Assembly: GCA_946543095.1 (NCBI GenBank)
Contig: CAMNLO010000110.1
Location: forward strand, 1-6,054
Source: an uncultured bacterium
GTDB taxonomy: Bacteria > Bacillota > Clostridia > Lachnospirales > Lachnospiraceae
Length of the DNA stretch: 6,054 nt
Direction of reading: 5' to 3'
A model generated the notes under the pieces. It did no database searches. It saw only the letters and a list, made by a program, of their open reading frames with translations, and was not told where the DNA came from. Position numbers and translations under genes: made by a program. Positions within the stretch are counted from its first letter, which is position 1, and each line of letters starts with the position of its first letter. Below, in pieces: positions 1 to 6,020 of the stretch.

Positions 1-199
1 TTTTGTAGTTGGTACTGTTCATCTCGTATTGAAAAAAGTTTTCTTTCTTTCCACCGGCTGAAAGAAAGTATTCCAGCGAATCCTCACTGCAGTCCGTGGC
101 CAGGATGTTTTCCGCAGGAAAAAGCCGTTCCGCCAGAAGAATGCTCATAAGAGATCTTCCCACACTTCCGAGTCCCAGGATCATGATCTTTGATTCCAT
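1..199 (-). CDS. Homospermidine synthase / saccharopine dehydrogenase-like NAD(P)-binding protein, N-terminal 66 codons only
   Basis: This leftward gene starts at the ATG at 199-197 and runs off the window edge after 66 codons. The start is chosen because a GGAGGA ribosome binding site precedes it and the reading begins directly with a Rossmann nucleotide-binding strand. What is seen: residues 4-17 read KIMILGLGSVGRSL, a GxGxxG dinucleotide motif, followed by a helix, a second strand ending in an acidic residue (ATD, 34-36), and a TNY triplet near residues 63-65. From memory of the family, homospermidine synthases share this layout (GFGSIGRG at the N-terminus, an acidic end of strand 2, then a TxxNY segment). 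Those enzymes transfer an aminobutyl group between polyamines using NAD. Saccharopine or carboxynorspermidine dehydrogenases are the main alternatives. The fold is fairly secure; the reaction is not, because substrate residues lie outside the window. It is divergent from the synthetase-transporter operon, which suggests a shared pathway. Confidence 0.72.
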   Translation of the reverse strand, partial: MESKIMILGLGSVGRSLMSILLAERLFPAENILATDCSEDSLEYFLSAGGKKENFFQYEMNSTNYK

Positions 200-202
200 C
201 TT

Positions 203-208
203 TCCTCC
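203..208 (-). promoter_or_regulatory. Ribosome binding site of the leftward gene
   Basis: On the minus strand this reads GGAGGA, with GGAGG ending 4 nt before the ATG at 199-197. The match to the 16S rRNA tail is strong though the spacing is slightly short. It fixes the start of the leftward gene. It lies only 2 nt downstream of a small hairpin (226-211), so leader structure could affect its use. Confidence 0.8.
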
Positions 209-210
209 AA

Positions 211-226
211 TGCCGCTTCAGCGGCA
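211..226. repeat. 6-bp inverted repeat next to the ribosome binding site
   Basis: TGCCGC (211-216) and GCGGCA (221-226) pair exactly around a TTCA loop (TGAA in the leftward RNA). This GC-rich hairpin ends 2 nt before the leftward gene's GGAGGA site and could help or hinder ribosome loading. Confidence 0.6.
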
Positions 227-234
227 GCCCATGC

Positions 235-253
235 CAAACCGCAGAACGGTTTG
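235..253. repeat. 7-bp inverted repeat in the leader
   Basis: CAAACCG (235-241) and CGGTTTG (247-253) are exact reverse complements around a 5-nt loop. It sits 3 nt from the 12-bp stem and 8 nt from the next small stem, so the three would stack as consecutive hairpins in the leftward transcript. Confidence 0.65.
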
Positions 254-256
254 CCC

Positions 257-284
257 CGGAGAATTCGCGGATGCGAATTCTCCG
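257..284. repeat. Perfect 12-bp inverted repeat with 4-nt loop
   Basis: The arms CGGAGAATTCGC (257-268) and GCGAATTCTCCG (273-284) are exact reverse complements separated by GGAT. As RNA this would be a very stable stem-loop; as DNA it could be a protein-binding palindrome, though the 4-bp spacer and its position downstream of the promoter favour an RNA role. No T tract follows on either strand. Confidence 0.85.
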
Positions 285-352
285 ACAGGATACTATGTGT
301 ACAGTTCTCATGCGCGATGAGCAGGATTGTTCCGCGTCACGCCTGTTCATAA

Positions 353-382
353 ATTCTAATATAGAGCAAATTTCCCTGTCAA
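353..382 (-). promoter_or_regulatory. Sigma-A-type promoter for the leftward gene
   Basis: On the minus strand the -35 box is a perfect TTGACA (382-377) and the -10 box is TAGAAT (358-353), five of six matches to consensus, separated by 18 bp. The predicted start is near 346. This is the strongest promoter-like sequence in the window and points at the homospermidine synthase-like gene. An ATG at 350-348 on the same strand is too close to the start site to be used from this promoter. Confidence 0.75.
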
Positions 383-413
383 GGCAGCCCTCGATCCTTC
401 CTCCTGAACGATT

Positions 414-428
414 CGGACCCCGGGTCCG
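414..428. promoter_or_regulatory. Palindromic site, candidate operator (leftward side)
   Basis: CGGACCC (414-420) and GGGTCCG (422-428) are exact reverse complements about a single central base. The centre lies about 75 bp upstream of the predicted leftward start (346), a distance typical of activator sites. No regulator is encoded in the window. Being GC-rich and short, it could also be chance. Confidence 0.4.
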
Positions 429-494
429 GAAACCTCAAACTGCATGCGATTTCCGGACTGGGCGTATCCGACCAATGATCTTGCAATAATATTT

Positions 495-519
495 GAGACC
501 GAATGCATACATTCGTCTC
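495..519. promoter_or_regulatory. Palindromic site, candidate operator (rightward side)
   Basis: GAGACCGAATG (495-505) and CATTCGTCTC (510-519) form an inverted repeat around CATA, perfect apart from one extra C in the left arm. The centre is about 72 bp upstream of the predicted rightward start (579), consistent with an activator site for the synthetase operon. No T tract follows it and no upstream rightward gene exists, so it is unlikely to be a terminator. Confidence 0.5.
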
Positions 520-543
520 ATATGTTTTCTGAAATTCGCCGGG

Positions 544-572
544 TTCTGAATCGTTGCAAAGTGTGTTACAAT
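544..572 (+). promoter_or_regulatory. Extended -10 promoter for the synthetase-transporter operon
   Basis: TACAAT (567-572) matches the -10 consensus at five of six positions and is preceded by TGT (564-566), giving an extended -10. At 17-bp spacing the -35 position reads TTCTGA (544-549), a poor match, as is common for extended -10 promoters or those needing an activator. The start is predicted near 579, leaving a leader of about 24 nt before the ATG at 603. Confidence 0.6.
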
Positions 573-591
573 TTAAAGATTACTAAGACAT

Positions 592-596
592 GGGAG
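592..596 (+). promoter_or_regulatory. Ribosome binding site that sets the synthetase start
   Basis: GGGAG lies 6 nt before the ATG at 603. This, and the promoter at 567-572, argue for 603 over the upstream in-frame ATG at 444, which has no such site and lies before the promoter. Confidence 0.7.
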
Positions 597-602
597 AGCT
601 GC

Positions 603-3551
603 ATGAATACCGATTGTTTTGATGCGATCAATGTTTTCGATGAATTTGAAAAACTGAAGAAAGGGGTCCCCGGAAAAGTCGTATTAAGCGAGGGACCGAA
701 GGAAACAGATCTCACAGTCGCACAGCTGGATGATCTCTCCGCCAGGGTGTACCGCTATCTGAAGGAGCGCAATATCGGTAAGGAGGATATGGTCAATATT
801 TTCCTCCCGAGAGGATGCGCGGTCCTGGTCTGTCTTTTCGGAGTATGGAAGGCCGGAGCTGCCGCCACGATACTGGAGGATGATTATCCGAAGGAAAGGA
901 CTGAATATATCAGAAAGGACTGCGGCTGCAGGATCGTCATAGACAAACAGGCATGGGAAAACATCCTGAATATGAAACCTCTTGAGGGTCATGAGCCTCT
1001 TGACCTGCACGCTGCCGCATTTGCCGTATACACCTCCGGAACCACGGGGAATCCCAAGGGCGTGCTGCACGAGTACGGGAAGATCGCCCTGTGCTACAAG
1101 ACCTCCCATTGGGACGGTGCGTTCTTCCGCGGTGAAGATGTGTTTCCCCTGTTCTTCCCCTTGAATTTTGTGCCTGCCATCATGATCGAGACCTATCTTC
1201 TGATCAACGGCTTAAAGGTCATGGTGATCCAGGATCCTGTCCGGAAGGATCCCAACGCCCTCAGGCAGTTTTTCCTGGAACACAGGGTGAGCTCCGCGTA
1301 TTTTCCTCCTTCCCTTTATCGCTCCATGAAGGATCCGGGGCCGTACCTGAAGACCCTGTATATGTGCTCCGAGCCCGCAAACGGGATCTGGGGGGATCCG
1401 GAAAAGATCCTGATCATGAACGGCTATGCCAGCTCCGAGACAGCATCCACCGTTACGGCAACGATCCTTGACAAACCCAGTGATATCGCGCCAATCGGGC
1501 ATGCGCTGCCGGGCATGAAGGTGTACCTTCTGGGGGAGGACGGAAAAGAGGCAGCCCCGGGCGAAGCAGGTGAGTTCTGCTGCGAAATGCCCTATACCAG
1601 GGGATACATCAATCTTCCGGAGGAAAATGCCAGGACCTTTGCGGACGGGATCTATCACACTGGGGATCTGGCAAGGCTGGAGGCGGATGGAAACTACTAT
1701 CTGATCGGAAGGATCAAGGATACCGTATCCATCAACGGAAAGCGGGTGGAGCCCTCAGAGGTGGAAGCGGTGATCCGAAAGGTGACGGGCATCGACCGGA
1801 TCGCGGTCCGCGGCTTTTCCGGGGAAAACGGGTCCTTCCTCTCAGCGTATCATCTGGGAGATACCGACCTGGATATCGACTCTCTGAAGGAACTGCTGAA
1901 GGAGCATATTCCCTATTACATGATCCCTTCCTTTTTCGTGAGGCTGCCTTCGTTTCCCATAAACGCCAACGGGAAGCTGGACAGAAAGGCGCTTCCAAGA
2001 CCCTCCGTAATGGATTATCTGAGCGACTACAAGGCACCGGAAAATGACATTGAAAGGGCACTGTGCGAGTGTATGCAGAAGATTCTGTCCATCCCCAGGA
2101 TCGGCGTCAGGGATGACTTTTTCCTGCTGGGAGGGAATTCTCTTCTTGCGCTGAAGCTGATCGTGGAGCTGGGGCTTGAGGGGCTTTCCGTGGAGGATAT
2201 TTACGCCGGCAAAACACCCGATGGGATTGCTGAAATCTATCACAATAAAGGGAATGCAAGCTCCGTTAATATTGATGAAGCAGAGAAAAAATGCAGGGAA
2301 AGACCCCTTGCACTGAACAGGCACCAGCAGGATATCTTTGATTATCAAAAGCTGTCTCCCCAAAGCTGTATGTATAATATCTCCGCCCTGTTCAAGGTTT
2401 CGGGGATCAGTGCGGACAAGCTTGCCGGGGCGCTTACACGGATGATAGAAAATCACCCGGTTCTTATGAGTGTGCTGCATGAGGATGAATCCGGGACTGT
2501 CTGGCAGCACTATGCTCCGGAACGTATGGGTGAGATCCGGGTGGAAGAGATCTCGGAGGAAAAGCTCCTTGCGATAAAGGATGACCTGACACAGCCTTTT
2601 GAGATCCTGGATCATCCTCTCTGCAGATGCAGGGTGTTTGCCGTCTCCTCCGGGGCATATTTTTTCCTGGACTTCCATCATATCATATGCGACGGCTTTT
2701 CCGCGACGATCATCGCAGATGATATCGCAAAGACACTGTCCGGGGAGGATCTGAAAAAAGACCACTACTATCATGTCCTCGCAAGGCGGATGGAGGAAAG
2801 CAGACATGCATTGCGGGCGAAGGAATATTTTGAATCAAAATACTCGGATACAAGCTGGACAAGGCAGCTTCCGTATGACTACGAGCTGCCTGGGAATCCC
2901 GCAGAGTACACAGAGGTGCTGCTGGATATCAGCAAAGGGGAGTATGAAACCCTGAAAGAGAATCTGGGGCTTGGCAAGAACAGTCTTTATATCGCAGCCG
3001 GCCTGCTGGCACTTGCAGCCGTCACAAAAGCTGAAGATGTGATGGTTTCCTGGGTCTATAACGCCCGCTCCAATATTGAGGAAATGAATATTGTGGGCGT
3101 ATTGTTTAATGATCTTCCCGTTGCGCTCCATATCGGTGAAGAGCTTCTCATGAAGGATGCCATTTCTGATATTCAGGAACAGATCGATAAAGGGATCGAG
3201 TTTTCGGTCTATCCGTATCTGAGGAATGCGTTTTCAAGAGTCGTGGTGGATGATTCCATCTGTATCATGTATCAGAGAGATTTTTATGATTTTAAGATCC
3301 CTTCGGAATACAGCATAGAGCAGATCGAAATCGGGGAAACAAACAGAACCGCCCAGAATATTCTGGATCTGGAGATCGTCGATGCTGCGGCCGGGGATTA
3401 TCTCCTGATGGATTATCCGGTAAGATTCTATAAAAAGGAAACAGTGGATCATTACGGAATGCTTGTGCGGGAAATCGCGAAAAGGATCATCCGGATCTCA
3501 GACTTCGGGCAGATGACGGTGCGGGAGTTTCTGGATCCGCTGCATCCCTGA
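603..3551 (+). CDS. Single-module nonribosomal peptide synthetase, adenylation-carrier-condensation (A-PCP-C)
   Basis: A cytoplasmic 982-aa enzyme that should activate a carboxylic acid with ATP, load it on a phosphopantetheine arm and condense it with an acceptor. Adenylation domain, residues about 10-470: A3 loop YTSGTTGNPKGV (143-154), A5 NGYASSET (273-280), A7 YHTGDL (351-356), A8 GRIKDTVSINGKRVE (369-383), and A10 NANGKLDR (454-461) with catalytic Lys458. Carrier domain, about 478-548: LGGNS with attachment Ser513. Condensation domain, about 565-960: HHIICDG (692-698), an intact HHxxxDG with catalytic His693, and a C5-like VGVLFNDLP (831-839). No thioesterase, reductase or epimerase follows. 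The A4 region (181-200) has no aspartate, so the usual Asp235 that grips an alpha-amino group is missing; Asn188 may sit there. The start at 603 has a promoter and ribosome binding site. The transporter gene follows after 55 nt. Architecture is certain; product and substrate are unknown. Confidence 0.93.
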   Translation: MNTDCFDAINVFDEFEKLKKGVPGKVVLSEGPKETDLTVAQLDDLSARVYRYLKERNIGKEDMVNIFLPRGCAVLVCLFGVWKAGAAATILEDDYPKERTEYIRKDCGCRIVIDKQAWENILNMKPLEGHEPLDLHAAAFAVYTSGTTGNPKGVLHEYGKIALCYKTSHWDGAFFRGEDVFPLFFPLNFVPAIMIETYLLINGLKVMVIQDPVRKDPNALRQFFLEHRVSSAYFPPSLYRSMKDPGPYLKTLYMCSEPANGIWGDPEKILIMNGYASSETASTVTATILDKPSDIAPIGHALPGMKVYLLGEDGKEAAPGEAGEFCCEMPYTRGYINLPEENARTFADGIYHTGDLARLEADGNYYLIGRIKDTVSINGKRVEPSEVEAVIRKVTGIDRIAVRGFSGENGSFLSAYHLGDTDLDIDSLKELLKEHIPYYMIPSFFVRLPSFPINANGKLDRKALPRPSVMDYLSDYKAPENDIERALCECMQKILSIPRIGVRDDFFLLGGNSLLALKLIVELGLEGLSVEDIYAGKTPDGIAEIYHNKGNASSVNIDEAEKKCRERPLALNRHQQDIFDYQKLSPQSCMYNISALFKVSGISADKLAGALTRMIENHPVLMSVLHEDESGTVWQHYAPERMGEIRVEEISEEKLLAIKDDLTQPFEILDHPLCRCRVFAVSSGAYFFLDFHHIICDGFSATIIADDIAKTLSGEDLKKDHYYHVLARRMEESRHALRAKEYFESKYSDTSWTRQLPYDYELPGNPAEYTEVLLDISKGEYETLKENLGLGKNSLYIAAGLLALAAVTKAEDVMVSWVYNARSNIEEMNIVGVLFNDLPVALHIGEELLMKDAISDIQEQIDKGIEFSVYPYLRNAFSRVVVDDSICIMYQRDFYDFKIPSEYSIEQIEIGETNRTAQNILDLEIVDAAAGDYLLMDYPVRFYKKETVDHYGMLVREIAKRIIRISDFGQMTVREFLDPLHP

Positions 3552-3593
3552 TCATCCGCTGTAAATAAAGGCGCAGTTTTGTTGGTATGTCAT

Positions 3594-3598
3594 AAGGA
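3594..3598 (+). promoter_or_regulatory. Ribosome binding site of the transporter gene
   Basis: AAGGA ends 8 nt before the ATG at 3607, within the 55-nt gap after the synthetase stop codon. The gap contains no convincing promoter or terminator hairpin, which supports co-transcription of the two genes. Confidence 0.6.
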
Positions 3599-3606
3599 AA
3601 AAGGAT

Positions 3607-5856
3607 ATGAAAGAGAATTTCAAACATGTTCTGAACCGTTTATTACAGATCGTTGTGGTCACATTAATCACGTTGGGGATTGATACTCTCGTCATACTGA
3701 TGTCCCATGATGATTCTATCTGGCTGGGGAAATCCATCGAGGCTGTGGCAAGCGTGATATGCGGTCCGCTGGTGGCTTTTCTGGGAACCTTAATCAGCAG
3801 TATCGCAACAGACTATCTCATTTACAATACCCTGGACTATAACTTTGTGGCTTTACTGGAGGCCACCTCCATGGCACTGATCGGTGTCATCTACCGAAGG
3901 CTTGTGAAGGATGAGGATGTATTCGGCGTCAGGGAGATCGTGGTGTTCAATTTCATCCAGATCCTTGTGAATACCACGGTTTTATATCTGTCAACGCCCC
4001 CCACCGCTGTTCTGTTCTTCGGAGCCATCGTCGGGGACTGGACAAGGGAAGAGCTTTCCATCGAGCTGACGGCACTGGGGAACAATACGTTTTCTGCCTG
4101 TGTTTCCGTGGCACTGATCGGCACGGTCCTCCTGGCGGCATGTACTGCCCTCAGAAGAGAATTCAAGAAGCAGGGCCATCTGCCCGCCGCTTTCCGTTCG
4201 CTTTTAAAATTGAATTTCATCAAAAGCGAGTACAGGACCCGGGCCCTGGAATACTCCGTGGGCTTCATTTTTGCCGTTGCGCTGACCATGGTGGACGGAG
4301 TGGTTTCCGGCCACGTTCTGGGGAATGATGCGCTGGCTGCCACCTCCATCATGTTCCCCCTTGTTTCCTTAAGCACCTTCCTTTCCACCATCATCACCTC
4401 CGGGTGTTCCAATCTCTGTGCCATCGCCAAGGGAGACGGCGATCATGAAAAGTCCAACAGGCTCTTTTCCCTTGGTCTTTTTGCAACGATCTGCCTGGGG
4501 CTTTTGCAGACCGTGCTGTTCTATTTCATGGAGGATCTGTATTTCGCATATTACTCAGCGGAAGGCTCGATCGGTGAATTTGCAAGAGAGTATTACCGGT
4601 TTTATATCCTGGTGCCTCCCTTTATGGCTCTGGCGGTATTTCTGGATGAGATGGTTGCCTCCGAAGGGGATGATATGCTTTCCTACGCCGGATATTTGAC
4701 CTCCTTTGTGGTGAATGTGGCCGCATCCATTATCCTGTCCAATCTCATGGGCATGGGAGGTCTCGCCCTCGGTACATTGCTCAGTTATATTTTTTATCTT
4801 CTGGTGGTCTCCATCCATTTCCTGAAAAAAAGCAATACCTACGGGCTTCGTTTTTGGTTCTCCTTTCAGGACCTTTTGCGATTTGCACAGCATTCACTGA
4901 AATCCAATACCTCCGGTTTATGCCTGTCCATGGTGTCGGCCGCTATTACAAAAACGATCCTCATGTTCTGGGGGAGCGGTTATCTCATTGCCAACACAGT
5001 GCTTTGCGCCATGCTGGAGATATACCAGATGATCAAGGGTCCTTCCGAGGCAGCGGAATATCTGATCGCCACTTATGCAGGCGAGAAAAACAGCGAGGGG
5101 ATCAGGACTCTTTTTGATGAGGCATTGATGGTCTGTCTGTTTATCGGTATGGGTGTATCGGTTCTTTTACTTGTGGTACCGGATGCGGTACTTCTGCTTT
5201 ACGGCATTGAGGACTCTCCCCTGAGGGCAGAGCTTGTCAAATGCATACGCTACTGCTCTGTGGGAATGATCGCCGCTGCTGTAGGCGGGTTTCTGGGGGA
5301 TTATTACGGTGATACGGGAAAGCCCTTATGGTCCTGTATGATGGTGGTATTCCGCACTGCCCTCTTTCCCATTCTGTTCTGCGTCACCTTCAGTCTGGAC
5401 GGCGGGGTCGTGGCCATGGGCATAGGGATGCTCTTAGCCCAGATCTTTGCCGTGGCGATCTTTTACGGATTTGTCTTTATCATCAAGGGCGGCGAAAGCA
5501 TTCCCTATATGCTGGATGATGCGGACTATGAAAAGGTATTCATGAATTCCTTTGATTATACTCCCGAGGAATATGAACGGATCACCGGCTGGATCAGTGA
5601 GAATCTGAAGCACCATGGTATCGAAGAGAAACAGATCGGGGAGGTTTTGGAGATCATCCGTTCACTGTTTCAGAAAACAGAAGAAAAAAGAGGTAAGAAA
5701 ACAGTGCTTGGGGAATGTGTCCTCAGATTCATCGGAGATCCCGAGATCATCATCAAGGACAACGGCGAACTGTTCCGACCTGATATTGAGGACGAACGCT
5801 ACCGGTATGACGTGTTTATGTCCTGCAACAGCAGCCAGATCCGGATAGCAGCGTAA
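3607..5856 (+). CDS. MATE-family transporter with ECF-S-like N-terminal and degenerate RsbW-type ATPase C-terminal domains
   Basis: A 749-aa multi-pass membrane protein, far longer than the usual 450-aa MATE exporter. Residues about 1-185 hold roughly five or six hydrophobic segments; GPLVAFLGTLISS (53-65) resembles the glycine-rich loop of ECF transporter S components and related membrane sensor domains. Residues about 205-628 are the MATE core, with about 12 membrane segments and the N-lobe pattern MVDGVVSGHVLGNDALAAT (228-246) followed by GCSNLCAIAKGDGDHEKSNRLFSL (split around 266-289). MATE proteins export drugs, metabolites or siderophore-like molecules using Na+ or H+ gradients. Residues about 640-749 are cytosolic; IIIKDNGELFRP (714-725) looks like the G1-type box of RsbW/HATPase domains, but the N-box asparagine is not evident and no second glycine-rich lid is seen, so ATP binding is doubtful. 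It sits 55 nt after the synthetase and probably exports its product. The core family is secure; both end domains are called by eye. Confidence 0.88.
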   Translation: MKENFKHVLNRLLQIVVVTLITLGIDTLVILMSHDDSIWLGKSIEAVASVICGPLVAFLGTLISSIATDYLIYNTLDYNFVALLEATSMALIGVIYRRLVKDEDVFGVREIVVFNFIQILVNTTVLYLSTPPTAVLFFGAIVGDWTREELSIELTALGNNTFSACVSVALIGTVLLAACTALRREFKKQGHLPAAFRSLLKLNFIKSEYRTRALEYSVGFIFAVALTMVDGVVSGHVLGNDALAATSIMFPLVSLSTFLSTIITSGCSNLCAIAKGDGDHEKSNRLFSLGLFATICLGLLQTVLFYFMEDLYFAYYSAEGSIGEFAREYYRFYILVPPFMALAVFLDEMVASEGDDMLSYAGYLTSFVVNVAASIILSNLMGMGGLALGTLLSYIFYLLVVSIHFLKKSNTYGLRFWFSFQDLLRFAQHSLKSNTSGLCLSMVSAAITKTILMFWGSGYLIANTVLCAMLEIYQMIKGPSEAAEYLIATYAGEKNSEGIRTLFDEALMVCLFIGMGVSVLLLVVPDAVLLLYGIEDSPLRAELVKCIRYCSVGMIAAAVGGFLGDYYGDTGKPLWSCMMVVFRTALFPILFCVTFSLDGGVVAMGIGMLLAQIFAVAIFYGFVFIIKGGESIPYMLDDADYEKVFMNSFDYTPEEYERITGWISENLKHHGIEEKQIGEVLEIIRSLFQKTEEKRGKKTVLGECVLRFIGDPEIIIKDNGELFRPDIEDERYRYDVFMSCNSSQIRIAA

Positions 5857-5970
5857 TAAAGCCCTGTAACGGTTCGGTTTTCACAGACCGGCGGCCGTGT
5901 ATTCTGCCGGGAGGTCCTGCGCCCTGCCTTGACGCATTGTCTTTGGTGAAGGCTTTCAGAGAAGCCATTC

Positions 5971-5995
5971 GATGCTGTAGCAGGTGCAGCATTTT
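5971..5995 (+). terminator. Weak candidate intrinsic terminator of the operon
   Basis: ATGCTG (5972-5977) pairs with CAGCAT (5987-5992) around a 9-nt loop, with a possible flanking G-T wobble, and TTT continues directly to give a run of four Ts (5992-5995). The stem is short and the T tract minimal, so termination here would be inefficient. The T run overlaps the -35 position of the next promoter. Confidence 0.3.
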
Positions 5996-6020
5996 CAACC
6001 GCCCGACCCTGTGTTAGAAT
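5992..6020 (+). promoter_or_regulatory. Extended -10 promoter for a gene beyond the window
   Basis: TAGAAT (6015-6020) preceded by TGT (6012-6014) forms an extended -10; at 17-bp spacing TTTTCA (5992-5997) is a partial -35. The ten bases GTGTTAGAAT differ at one position from GTGTTACAAT of the synthetase promoter. Transcription would start near 6027, so its target gene is mostly or wholly outside the window. Confidence 0.45.

Larger units (their letters stand above)
200..346 (-). promoter_or_regulatory. Hairpin-rich 5' leader of the leftward gene
   Basis: If transcription starts about 7 nt after the predicted -10 element, the leftward mRNA has an untranslated leader of roughly 147 nt. Read in the direction of transcription it holds four inverted repeats: 321-307 (5-bp stem, 5-nt loop), 284-257 (12-bp perfect stem, 4-nt loop), 253-235 (7-bp stem, 5-nt loop) and 226-211 (6-bp stem, 4-nt loop). 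The last ends beside the ribosome binding site. None is followed by a T tract on this strand, so they are not intrinsic terminators. The UUCUCC in the 3' arm of the 12-bp stem could in principle pair with the GGAGGA ribosome binding site, with one wobble. This may be a regulatory leader or riboswitch-like element. I do not recognise a known class, and function is inferred from structure only. Confidence 0.5.

Noticed and set aside
235..260. GGGCAAACC on the minus strand, reminiscent of the c-di-GMP-I (GEMM) riboswitch
   Set aside because: The rest of the GEMM consensus, including the GACGCAAAGCC-type partner strand and tetraloop-receptor stem, is absent, and CAAACCG is used in a simple local hairpin.
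257..284. 12-bp stem as an intrinsic terminator
   Set aside because: No run of Ts follows on either strand.
84..350. 88-codon minus-strand frame starting near the leftward promoter
   Set aside because: Its ATG is at or before the predicted transcription start, and it overlaps the leftward Rossmann gene in another frame with no domain signal.
444..602. Upstream in-frame ATG at 444 adding 53 residues to the synthetase
   Set aside because: It lies upstream of the likely promoter (567-572), has no ribosome binding site, crosses a palindrome, and the extra residues do not resemble an adenylation domain; the ATG at 603 has GGGAG at good spacing.
1842..2807. 321-codon open frame on the minus strand
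   Set aside because: It is antisense to the conserved end of the A domain, the carrier and the condensation domain; its translation shows no recognisable motifs and no ribosome binding site stands out.
3891..4430. 179-codon open frame on the minus strand inside the transporter
   Set aside because: Antisense shadow of conserved membrane segments, with low-complexity composition.
5888..5910. CCGGC/GCCGG inverted repeat after the transporter as a terminator
   Set aside because: Five-base stem with a 13-nt loop and no T tract.
5816..5998. 60-codon minus-strand frame across the transporter stop
   Set aside because: Overlaps the transporter's C-terminal end in antisense, with no recognisable motif or good ribosome binding site.
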